In this document: positions 1 through 6,680 of the stretch, piece by piece
Numbering within the stretch: position 1 is the stretch's first letter
Layout of the letters: each line of letters opens with the position of its first letter
Assembly (NCBI GenBank): GCA_003520425.1
Contig: DOUU01000047.1
Location: 3,824 to 12,370 of the forward strand
Direction of reading: 5' to 3'
From: Deltaproteobacteria bacterium
GTDB taxonomy: Bacteria; Myxococcota_A; UBA9160
Length of the DNA stretch: 8,547 nucleotides
Translations under genes and position numbers: made by a program
The notes under the pieces: model-generated
Told to the model about the DNA's origin: nothing
Database searches by the model: none
What the model saw: the letters and a program-made list of their open reading frames with translations, nothing else

Positions 1-529
1 CTTTGGGAATGCCGGTCGTTCCTGAGGTGTAGAGGATCATCATGGGATCCTCCGGGTCCACGGCCTCAACGCCGAAGGCCGGTTGTGCGTTGGCGATTGC
101 CCGTTCGTAGGCGTCCGGCCTGCCACCGGCGGAGAGGAGAAAGGCTGGAGGACGCTTCGCCGCCGCACACGCCGCTTCGGCGGTTTGCGCGAGGGCGTCC
201 TCGTAGAGCAGTGCGCTCGGCATACAGTCGCCGAGCAGGCGTGCGATTTCCGGCGGGGCAAGGCGTGCGTTGATGGGCACCGAGAGTGCGCCGAGGCGGG
301 CCGCGGCAAACACTGCCTCGAGGAAAGCCGATCGGTTCCCAAGCAGGAGCGCCACCCGATCACCTCGCCGGACGCCCGCTTCCGTGAGGACACGCGCAAG
401 GCGCGCGCAGCGCTCCTCAAGGGCCTGGTAGCTCAGCGTACGGTGGCGGTCAGCGACGGCGATGCGGTCGCCGGCCAGCGCCGCTTGCTGCGCGATCCAC
501 CTTCCCACGTTGCTGGTCGGAGAGCGCAC
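1..529 (-). CDS. AMP-forming acyl-CoA ligase (ANL superfamily), N-terminal part, cut by window edge
   Basis: The visible 176 codons read as the start of a class I adenylate-forming enzyme, which activates a carboxylic acid as acyl-AMP and then usually loads it on CoA. Near the N-terminus is NVGRWIAQQA, typical of this family, followed by the conserved opening segment (DRHRTLSYQAL, then EAGVRRGDRVALLLGN). The last codons before the edge are MILYTSGTTGIPK, the ATP/phosphate-binding P-loop motif. The catalytic core and C-terminal lid lie outside the window. No ATG is in frame. GTG at 529-527 is the best start, GTG at 508-506 the alternative, and neither has a clear Shine-Dalgarno. It is divergent from the glycosyltransferase. 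AMP-ligases are known members of exosortase-associated polysaccharide clusters, so supplying an acyl group to the polymer is a reasonable inference, but the substrate cannot be read from this fragment. Confidence 0.88.
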   Translation of the reverse strand, partial: MRSPTSNVGRWIAQQAALAGDRIAVADRHRTLSYQALEERCARLARVLTEAGVRRGDRVALLLGNRSAFLEAVFAAARLGALSVPINARLAPPEIARLLGDCMPSALLYEDALAQTAEAACAAAKRPPAFLLSAGGRPDAYERAIANAQPAFGVEAVDPEDPMMILYTSGTTGIPK

Positions 530-719
530 GGGCGGTGGAAATACCCCAGCCGGTGTGCGCTTCGCCACCGACGGGCGCCGATTGGGGCGCAGGGCGCGGG
601 CGCACGGCCCAGGGGGCGGCAGAAGGGGTCCAGGCACACGAAGGCTCGCGTCCAAGGCCCGCGGCACGCTTTCGTTTTTGGGGCTCAAGGCCGCATTTGT
701 CCGCGCCGATCTCCGGGCC
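530..719. other. Divergent intergenic region, no convincing promoter
   Basis: About 190 high-GC bases separate the start of the minus-strand ligase from the plus-strand glycosyltransferase, so promoters for both transcripts should lie here. I see no clear -35/-10 pair and no sigma-54 type element on either strand. Frames stay open through the region on both strands, as is common in high-GC DNA, but the translations resemble nothing. This weakens confidence in the exact starts of both neighbouring genes. Confidence 0.5.
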
Positions 720-1976
720 ATGGCCCCGGCCCGCATCCTGCTTGCCGTCTCTCAACTGGCGCCGTGTGGAGTGAGCGACCTCATCCTCCACTTGGTCGGG
801 GCGCTCGATCGCGAGCGTTTCGAGCCGAGCGTTCTCGCGCTGCATGCGGACGACGCCCCCGTCTCCAGTCTCGAGGCCGAAGCGGCCGGGGCGGCGCGCT
901 TCGCCCGTCTCGGCATCCCCGCACGGAGCATGGTCTTGCGCGCCCGCGGCTCCCTGCGCCAGCGCATCGCACCCCTCGTGAAGCTCCTGCGCGAGGAGAC
1001 CTTTCACGTCGTCCATGCACACAGTCGGCCGGCCGATCTGTGGCTCACACTCGCTGGCGTCGTAGCCCGCACTCCTGTGCGCCTCTACACCCGTCAGGCG
1101 ACCTACGGCGCTTGGCCGTTGAGCCTGCGCCTGCGCTATGCCCTGCTTGCGCGCTGCGCCACGCGTGTGGTCGCAGTCTCAGACGCAGTCCACACCCACC
1201 TGCGGAGCCGCGAACTCGTTCCGCGGCGCCGCGTCGAGCTTGTTCCCGACGGGATTGCCCTGGCTCCGCTTGAGCACACGCGTCCCCGCCGCGAGACGCG
1301 AGCGGATCTCGGCATCGACCCAGAGGCCCCGCTCGTCACGACCGTCGCGTTGCTTACGCCGCGAAAGGGTCATCGCTTTCTGGTGTCAGCCGCAAGGGCG
1401 GTGCTCGACCGACACCCGAGGACACGGTTCCTCTTCGTCGGAGACGGCCCCGAGCGCACCGCCCTCGAAGCGGTGGTGAGAGCTTCTCCTCGGCCCGAAG
1501 CCTTTCTCTTCGTGGGCGAGCGCATGGACTACGCCGACTGCATCGCGGCGAGCGATCTTTATGTCCTGCCCTCGCTCTGGGAGGGACTCAACCTCTCGCT
1601 GCTCACGGCGTGCGCCCTCGGCGTTCCCGTCGTGGCGTCGAACGTAGGCTCGAACCCCGAGATCATCACGCACGGCGTGAGCGGTCTTCTCCCGACGCCG
1701 AGCGTCGCGACGCTGGCGGCGGAGTCGCTTGACCCCCACGCACTCGCGGATGCCATCGCCGGCCTTCTTGCGGATCGCGAGCGCGCCCGCGCGCTGGCTC
1801 GGGCCGCTCGTGCCCACGTTCGGGCGCGCTTTTCGGCGGAGCTCATGGCTGCGCGACACGAGACGCTCTACGCGCGGCTGCTCGAGGAGCGCGGGGTCGA
1901 TCTCCAGCGGCTAGAGGGTCTGAAAGCCTTCGCGGGGCCCATGGCCCAAGACGCAGGGGGAGGGATTCTCCTGTGA
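720..1976 (+). CDS. GT4-type (GT-B fold) glycosyltransferase with atypical catalytic motif
   Basis: This 418-residue protein has the length and order of a family GT4 retaining glycosyltransferase, which transfers a sugar from a nucleotide-sugar to a growing lipid-linked glycan at the cytoplasmic face of the membrane. The acceptor-side Rossmann half covers roughly residues 1-180, with VVHAHSRPADLW near 97-108 and the domain-closing VVAVSDAVHTHL near 150-161 and VELVPDGI near 172-179. The donor half begins at TVALLTPRKGH (208-218), then FLFVGDGPER (237-246) and ASDLYVLPSLWEGLNLSLL (277-295). In the EX7E motif the first Glu is E288, but the second is replaced by Thr296 (codon ACG). The N-terminal loop reads APCGVSD where many GT4 enzymes have GGAE. 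ATG 720 begins exactly at the expected first beta strand (ARILLAVSQL), so the open frame upstream to 462 is excluded. Its stop overlaps a GTG at 1973. The sugar specificity is unknown. Confidence 0.88.
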   Translation: MAPARILLAVSQLAPCGVSDLILHLVGALDRERFEPSVLALHADDAPVSSLEAEAAGAARFARLGIPARSMVLRARGSLRQRIAPLVKLLREETFHVVHAHSRPADLWLTLAGVVARTPVRLYTRQATYGAWPLSLRLRYALLARCATRVVAVSDAVHTHLRSRELVPRRRVELVPDGIALAPLEHTRPRRETRADLGIDPEAPLVTTVALLTPRKGHRFLVSAARAVLDRHPRTRFLFVGDGPERTALEAVVRASPRPEAFLFVGERMDYADCIAASDLYVLPSLWEGLNLSLLTACALGVPVVASNVGSNPEIITHGVSGLLPTPSVATLAAESLDPHALADAIAGLLADRERARALARAARAHVRARFSAELMAARHETLYARLLEERGVDLQRLEGLKAFAGPMAQDAGGGILL

Positions 1977-2197
1977 CCGCTCCCGAGCCTGGGGACGGCT
2001 GGATGGTTGCGGTGAGTCGCGCCCGGCCCGCGCCGCTACGGATGCCCTTCCATCCCTATGGAAGAGAGCTCCGCCTCGACCTGCGAAAGGCTGGTCTCCT
2101 TCCCGTCGCCGAACGTCCCCATCCCCCGCCGCCGAAAGACCCCCTCGGGACGACTGCACGCGGTGCCGATTGGTCCGCGGCGGCGAAGGTCTCCTAG
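1973..2197 (+). CDS. Possible small ORF between glycosyltransferase and flippase, unknown function
   Basis: A 74-codon frame starts at GTG 1973, which overlaps the glycosyltransferase stop by four bases (GTGA), and ends at TAG 2195-2197, one codon before the flippase start and in the same frame as it. The product has no recognisable domain, signal peptide or membrane segment and is rich in Pro and Arg, with a run of four prolines after ERPH. Third codon positions are moderately G/C-rich, which is compatible with coding but proves little at this GC content. It could be a small translationally coupled protein, a decayed remnant, or simply a leader between two operon genes. The GTGA overlap is the main support. 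Confidence 0.3.
   Translation: MTAPEPGDGWMVAVSRARPAPLRMPFHPYGRELRLDLRKAGLLPVAERPHPPPPKDPLGTTARGADWSAAAKVS
2047..2064. repeat. Short perfect inverted repeat (7-bp stem, 4-base loop)
   Basis: CTTCCAT at 2047-2053 and ATGGAAG at 2058-2064 form a perfect 7-bp stem around the loop CCCT. It lies within the 224-base stretch between the glycosyltransferase and flippase genes. No T-run follows, so it is not an evident terminator. It could influence mRNA processing or be chance. Confidence 0.35.
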
Positions 2198-2200
2198 GCC

Positions 2201-3676
2201 GTGTCGGGACGCGTCGCACGTCAGAGCGCCTGGGCGCTCGCATCGAGTGCGGGGACGGCAATCCTGCAGAGCGCCACGACGGCACTCGTTGCACACTGGC
2301 TGCACCCGTCCGATTTTGGTGTGGCTGCGATCGTGGGTGTGATCGTTGGCCTTGCGAACGCACTTGCGCTGCTTGGCCTCGGCACGGCCCTCACCCAGGC
2401 GGCGAAGGTCGAGCCGGAGGACGCGGCGGCGGTGCTCGGACTCTCTCTATTACTCGCCTGCGCTATCGCTGCAATTCTTGTGCTCGGTGTAGCACCAGCT
2501 CTGCGCGTACCGCTCAGTGTTCCGGGGCTGCCACTCCTCGTCGGGGTGGCCTCGCTCGGGCTGCCTCTCTGCGCGATCCAAGGAGTGGCGTTCGGCCTGC
2601 TGCAGCGCCGCCTCGCGTTCGACGTGATCGCGCGGATCCAGCTTACGGCGGTCGTGCTGAATGCTCTCTTCACGCTCGTGATCGCTGTTCTCGGTGGTGG
2701 AGTGCTAGCGCTTATCGCGGCGCGGCTCCTCGCTGACGCGTGTCTCCTTGGACCGACGCTGCGACGGGCCAGGGCGCCCTGGCGGCCGCGCCTCGACCGC
2801 GAGCGGGCGGCGCGCTTCACGAGGTTTGGACTCCCGGTGGCTGGTGCGCAGATGCTCGTTGCGCTCGGCAACCAGGTGGATACGGTGGCGCTTGGCGCCA
2901 CGCTCGGTGCGGGTGCGCTTGGCCACTACACGCTGGCTTTTACGCTCGTCACCCTTCCCGCTTCGCGGGTCGCTGCCGCAGTGAAGGGAGTGGCCTTCGC
3001 GGCGCTCTCTCGGAACGCAGGCGTCGAGCCTGCCTTCACGCGCAGTGCTTGCTCACTCTTGCGGCAGATAAGCCTCGCCTGCTGTCCGCTTGTGATCGGC
3101 CTTGCGAGCGTGGCAGATGACCTTGTCCCGCTGCTTCTGGGTCGACGCTGGGAGGCGACCTCTTCTCTCGTGGTCCGCCTGGCACCGACAGGTGTCGTCG
3201 CAGCCCTGGGTTCCGCAATGGGCGCGATCCTGCTCGCGCGAGGACAGCCCGGCGTTGAGCTGCGCTTTGCGGTGCTGCGGATCTTTGTGCTCGGCGCGCT
3301 GGTCTTCGCCGGCGCACGGATGGACGGCGCCTCTGGCACAGCCTGCGCAGTCTCGCTCTATCACGTCGCAGCATTTCCGCTCTGCTTTTGGGTTCTGCGA
3401 CGCTTCGCGGGTCTCTCCTCGGCGAGCGTCGCCGCGGCGATTGCGCCGGGTCTTTTCGCCGGGCTTGGAATGGCCGCCCTGGTGATCCTCGCGGGGGGCG
3501 AGCTTGCAAATCTTCCGGGAGGGATGCGCCTCGTCGTGCGGGTCGCCCTTGGCGCGGTGTCCTATGCGGCGCTGATTCGAAGCTTCTTCCCGCAGGCCTG
3601 GGAAGAGGCGGTTTTCACGATTCGCGAGGCGCGGGGGGCGGGCCGAGCGACCGGCGTCGCGGTGGGCGCGCGGTGA
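2201..3676 (+). CDS. Polysaccharide/oligosaccharide flippase, Wzx/PST family (MOP superfamily)
   Basis: This 491-residue, very hydrophobic protein looks like an inner-membrane flippase that moves undecaprenyl-linked oligosaccharides to the periplasm. Alternating hydrophobic segments fit about 12-14 helices, the usual number and length for the family. The N-terminus (MSGRVARQSAWALASSAG) matches the typical family start: basic, then helix 1. The central stretch is the most diagnostic. RFTRFGLPVAGAQML near residue 205, then NQVDTVALGATLGAGALGHY and LPASRVAAAVKGVAFAALSR, correspond to the conserved core of WzxC-like PST transporters. GTG 2201 is the only reasonable start, because an in-frame TAG lies one codon upstream; the Shine-Dalgarno is weak. 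The stop overlaps the next start (GTGA). The substrate is presumably the glycan made by this cluster. Assignment to the MOP superfamily is firm; the PST subfamily is likely. Confidence 0.92.
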   Translation: MSGRVARQSAWALASSAGTAILQSATTALVAHWLHPSDFGVAAIVGVIVGLANALALLGLGTALTQAAKVEPEDAAAVLGLSLLLACAIAAILVLGVAPALRVPLSVPGLPLLVGVASLGLPLCAIQGVAFGLLQRRLAFDVIARIQLTAVVLNALFTLVIAVLGGGVLALIAARLLADACLLGPTLRRARAPWRPRLDRERAARFTRFGLPVAGAQMLVALGNQVDTVALGATLGAGALGHYTLAFTLVTLPASRVAAAVKGVAFAALSRNAGVEPAFTRSACSLLRQISLACCPLVIGLASVADDLVPLLLGRRWEATSSLVVRLAPTGVVAALGSAMGAILLARGQPGVELRFAVLRIFVLGALVFAGARMDGASGTACAVSLYHVAAFPLCFWVLRRFAGLSSASVAAAIAPGLFAGLGMAALVILAGGELANLPGGMRLVVRVALGAVSYAALIRSFFPQAWEEAVFTIREARGAGRATGVAVGAR

Positions 3677-4728
3677 AGGTGCACCGTATTGCTCGGCCCG
3701 ATCTGCGGCTTTGGGAGGCTCTCGTCGCTGCGTCACCCAACGCCAGCTTCTTCTTGACGCCGGAGTTTGCGCAGATTGCCGAGGCCGCGTACCGGACCCC
3801 GACGGAGCTCTTCGCGTTCGAGTGCGAGGATGGCGTGCGCGTTTTGCTGCCCGCACGGCGCATCGCGAGCGGCCGGTTTCGCACGTACGTGGCCCCGGGC
3901 GGAGGACTCCCGGGTGGATTCCTGTCCGATGCGGCGCTCGACCCAGGTCGAAGCGCAGCCGTGCTGCAGGCGCTCGCCAAGATCCATGATGCAGCCTTCC
4001 GCTTGACGCTCGACCCGCGCGAGGACCTGCGGCTCCCGCCCGCGGCTGAACGGAGTCTTCGGAAGGACCGCGTCTTCGTGCTCGATCTAGGTCGAGGCTT
4101 TGTACGGATCGAGCAGGAATGTTTCGAGAAGGACTTTCGCAGGGGCTGCCGCCGTGCGGCGCGGCGTGGTGTCAGTGTGTCCCTCGAGAGGGGACAGGGG
4201 GCTTTTCAGGCCTTTGCGAGGCTCCATGCGGCTGGCTCGCGGGCGTGGGACGCCCAGAGCCAGCAGCCGAGTGCTCTATTCTCCGCATGCGCGGCGCAGG
4301 CCGCCGCTCCCGCTGCACCCTTGGAACTCGTGCTTGCACGTGACAGCGCGGGCACCCCCGTGGCTGGCATCCTGGGAGTCCGTCGGGGTGACACGTGGAC
4401 CGTCTGGCTTGCTGCGATGGACCGGCGCGCACGCCTGCTCCTGCCGAGCACCGCCGCCTATGGTTTCGCTGTGGAGCGCGCCTGCGCAGCCGGCGCGAGC
4501 AGCATGGTCCTTGGGGCAAGTGGCGGCATCGCATCGGTGGAGGCGTTTAAGCGGTCTCTCGGTGCACAGCCCGTCGAGTTCGACCTGCACGTCGAGGTGC
4601 GGGGAACGCTGCGCGAAGGGCTCCGTCGCGTGCGAGCCTTCGGCCGCTGGGTGCACGGCGTAGCCCGTCGTACAAGAGGGCAATGCGCGGCGTCGCCTGG
4701 CGGCCCCGGGCTGGGAGGGGTCTCATGA
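3673..4728 (+). CDS. FemAB/GNAT-like acyl- or aminoacyl-transferase
   Basis: The 351-residue protein has the layout of FemAB-like GNAT enzymes (BioF2-type acetyltransferase domain). It opens with NASFFLTPEFAQ (23-34), followed by the first GNAT-like half. A basic helix FRRGCRRAARRGVSV (155-169) matches the family's conserved Arg-rich turn. The second half carries LVLARDSAGTPVAGILG (219-235) and the closing GASGGIASVEAFKRSLGA (281-298), equivalent to the usual G...L..FK..FG signature. Classical FemAB proteins add amino acids to peptidoglycan precursors; relatives in polysaccharide and exosortase clusters probably modify glycans or lipids. GTG 3673 is chosen because it overlaps the flippase stop (GTGA) and falls just before the first family-like residues. 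The frame is open back to 3388, but that part overlaps the flippase and resembles nothing. Shine-Dalgarno is poor, so coupling is likely. The last 25 or so residues are low-complexity. Confidence 0.85.
   Translation: MKVHRIARPDLRLWEALVAASPNASFFLTPEFAQIAEAAYRTPTELFAFECEDGVRVLLPARRIASGRFRTYVAPGGGLPGGFLSDAALDPGRSAAVLQALAKIHDAAFRLTLDPREDLRLPPAAERSLRKDRVFVLDLGRGFVRIEQECFEKDFRRGCRRAARRGVSVSLERGQGAFQAFARLHAAGSRAWDAQSQQPSALFSACAAQAAAPAAPLELVLARDSAGTPVAGILGVRRGDTWTVWLAAMDRRARLLLPSTAAYGFAVERACAAGASSMVLGASGGIASVEAFKRSLGAQPVEFDLHVEVRGTLREGLRRVRAFGRWVHGVARRTRGQCAASPGGPGLGGVS
4713..4720 (+). promoter_or_regulatory. Strong Shine-Dalgarno for the ATG at 4725
   Basis: GGGAGGGG contains the full GGAGG core (4714-4718), six bases before ATG 4725. 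It is one of the two clear ribosome binding sites in the operon and argues that the short ORF starting at 4725 is, or was, a real gene. The ATG overlaps the preceding stop (ATGA). Confidence 0.7.
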
Positions 4729-4910
4729 ACTTGAAGGGAGAGTCGGCGTTCATAGGACGGCTTTGTGGATCGAGCGTCCATGACACCACGCAGGAAGGCG
4801 TGGCCTTCTACGCGAATGCGCTGGATGACCAGTCGCCCCGGTGGCAGGAGGTCGCGCCACGGCTTCTGCATCACTCCGGCTGCGACGTCGTGCACGGACT
4901 GGCACGGTAG
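4725..4910 (+). CDS. Unrecognised 61-residue protein, possibly a truncated gene
   Basis: The frame has an ATG that overlaps the FemAB stop (ATGA) and a strong Shine-Dalgarno six bases upstream, so translation initiation is convincing. The product is soluble in appearance, with no signal peptide or membrane segment, and I do not recognise a family. It begins MNLKGESAFIGRLCG, has a mixed acidic/aromatic middle (FYANALDDQSPRW near residues 28-40) and ends CDVVHGLAR. The ending reads like the middle of a domain rather than a natural C-terminus, and the stop lies about 40 bases before the low-GC block. Two explanations remain: a genuine small operon protein, or the N-terminus of a longer native gene whose remainder was displaced when the low-GC sequence entered. 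Composition is high-GC like the upstream genes, so it belongs to the original operon rather than to the insert. Confidence 0.55.
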   Translation: MNLKGESAFIGRLCGSSVHDTTQEGVAFYANALDDQSPRWQEVAPRLLHHSGCDVVHGLAR

Positions 4911-4936
4911 GTGGGCGCTGCAGTAAGGCCGTCGCC

Positions 4937-4943
4937 GAGGGAG
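4937..4943 (+). promoter_or_regulatory. Shine-Dalgarno that selects GTG 4950 as start of the fusion gene
   Basis: GAGGGAG lies six bases before GTG 4950. An upstream in-frame GTG at 4911 has no comparable site, and the ATG at 4977 sits behind a T-rich stretch and would remove family-like residues (the SFFST part). This site therefore decides the start. It lies at the very edge of the composition change. Confidence 0.6.
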
Positions 4944-4949
4944 CGTTCA

Positions 4950-6680
4950 GTGCAATACCCGTCTTTTTTTTCCACCATGGAATTTGCGCAAGCCTGGTGT
5001 CGTGCGGTTGGTGGTGGTTCAGAACCGTTTCGTATAACGGTCAGCGGCTCTGGTCAGCCAAGGGCAATGCACATGATCAGAAGCAAAGGGCGCTTTGGCT
5101 TATATAGTCTCTCCTCCGGAGTTGCAAACGATCTGTGTATTAGCCCCGGGTGGACTGGCGACCTTCACGCTTGCACCGTTGAGTCAATTCTCGAACAGTT
5201 GAAGATAGCTCGCGTAAAATCTTTTCAGTGGGGGGTGCGCTTTGATCATCAACCGTTGGCCGATGCTCTACGGTTGCAAGGATTGGACAGCCGGCGAATG
5301 GCTACTTATGTCTTAAATCTTGATCAAGATCATGAGCGTGTCTTTGCGAGACACAATGCAACAGTAAGAAATGAAATTAGAAAAGGAGTGCGCCGTGGAA
5401 TATCGGTGCGCGCCACCTGCCATCCAGACGATATATCAAGGTATCAGAAACTCTACGAAGGATTGCAGCGCGAGAAGAAATGGCCATTTATTTATCCTGC
5501 AGCGTTGACCCTGGATTTGGCTCGATTGTCAGGAATGACACGATTTTTTGTCGCTGAATTTGACGGAATCATTATCGGCGGAGGCTTATTTGTTCAAGAT
5601 GGGAATTCCGTCTATCACCTACACGGAGTCGCCGATCGTGAATATAACCACCTCTTTCCTTCCAACGCAGTGATCAATGCGGGTATCCGGTGGGGATGCG
5701 AGACGGGAGCGCAATTCTTCAATCTTGGCAACCCAGGAAGCAACAAGTCTTTGGCGCAATTCAAGTCTTCCTGGGGCAGTCGCCCTGAGGTGTATTCGGT
5801 ATTTGGCTGGCAAAACCCGATTTGGTTAGGGATGTCCAAAGTCAGAAACCGCGCAAGAGCTCTGTTGAATGGGACAAGACAGAACAACTTTAGGCGGGTG
5901 TCAGGGATTTCTTCGTGGTCAGAAAGGGCGAAGTCTTTCGGAGAACTGGAGGCAGTTTGTTATGCCGGCGGCTCCGAGAGAAAGAATCTCATGATGCACG
6001 GTGCGTGTTTGGTCGGTGCCGAGAAAGCTGTCTCCTTGCTACGCAGCAAAGCCATTGGGCAACCCGTTGTGGTTGATTTTGGATGTGGGACTGGGCGAAT
6101 GATCCGATTCTTCGACAAACATGGGTGCAATGTTCTTGGATTAGACATTACTGAAGCGATGGTCGAAGCTGCAAGGAAAATCGGGCTCCCGTCAAACTCC
6201 TCAGCGTGGCATTTCAACGGCCTGTCGATTCCCAAGGAGAATGAATCGGTGGACCTGATTTGGGTGTGTGCTGTTTTGAAATATACGTTGTTTCCTCCGG
6301 GATCCAAATGTGTTCATGGGATGCTCCCTGCAACTGAACCTGGTTGTGCTTTTGAGGCGACTTACGCGGATATTGCAAGAGAAATGTTCCGTGTTCTCAA
6401 ACCTGGAGGATTGGTCGTCCAGTATGAAATGTATGTTGATGCAGATCCAGATGTTTTCAGGCATGACTTTGAAGACGCGGGATTCAGGATTGAAGAAATC
6501 GAAGTCTTACGTAGAGACAAGGGCCGTCTGGAAGGGCTCTGCGAGTGGGGCGAGTCGTTCGCTTTGCCCGTCTCTTTGGTTCTATTTCTTGGAAGATCAT
6601 GTGCGAAGTTGCGATACCTTTTTGATGCTCCGGAACGAAAAATCGGTGATTTCAGGGACTACTATTTCGTCTGGAGAAAG
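4950..6680. other. Low-GC block, probable horizontally acquired segment
   Basis: Base composition drops abruptly just after about 4,945 and recovers near 6,680. The line at 5341-5400 holds 25 G/C of 60, while 4321-4380 holds 40 and 6781-6840 holds 43. The block coincides with the two recognisable domains of the fusion protein and includes neither the upstream 61-residue ORF nor the C-terminal tail. I found no insertion sequence, integrase, tRNA or obvious flanking direct repeat, so recombination into the operon is more likely than a self-mobile element. Boundaries are judged by eye and may be off by some tens of bases. Confidence 0.7.

Noticed and set aside
462..719. N-terminal extension of the glycosyltransferase frame
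   Set aside because: The 86 extra residues resemble nothing. The first GT4 beta strand begins right after ATG 720, and part of the extension overlaps the divergent ligase gene.
83..1273. Long plus-strand open frame of 396 codons
   Set aside because: It lies antisense to the acyl-CoA ligase and out of frame with the glycosyltransferase. Its translation is Arg/Pro-rich with no family features, typical of a high-GC shadow.
3388..3672. Upstream extension of the first FemAB-like frame
   Set aside because: It overlaps the flippase coding sequence in another frame. GTG 3673 with its GTGA overlap fits the family start.
3053..3856. Minus-strand open frame of 267 codons
   Set aside because: It is antisense to the flippase and FemAB genes; the product is a highly charged Arg/Ala/Pro mixture with no motif.
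4911..4949. GTG 4911 as start of the fusion gene
   Set aside because: It directly follows the upstream stop without a ribosome site, and the 13 added residues do not look family-like. GTG 4950 has a well-spaced GAGGGAG.
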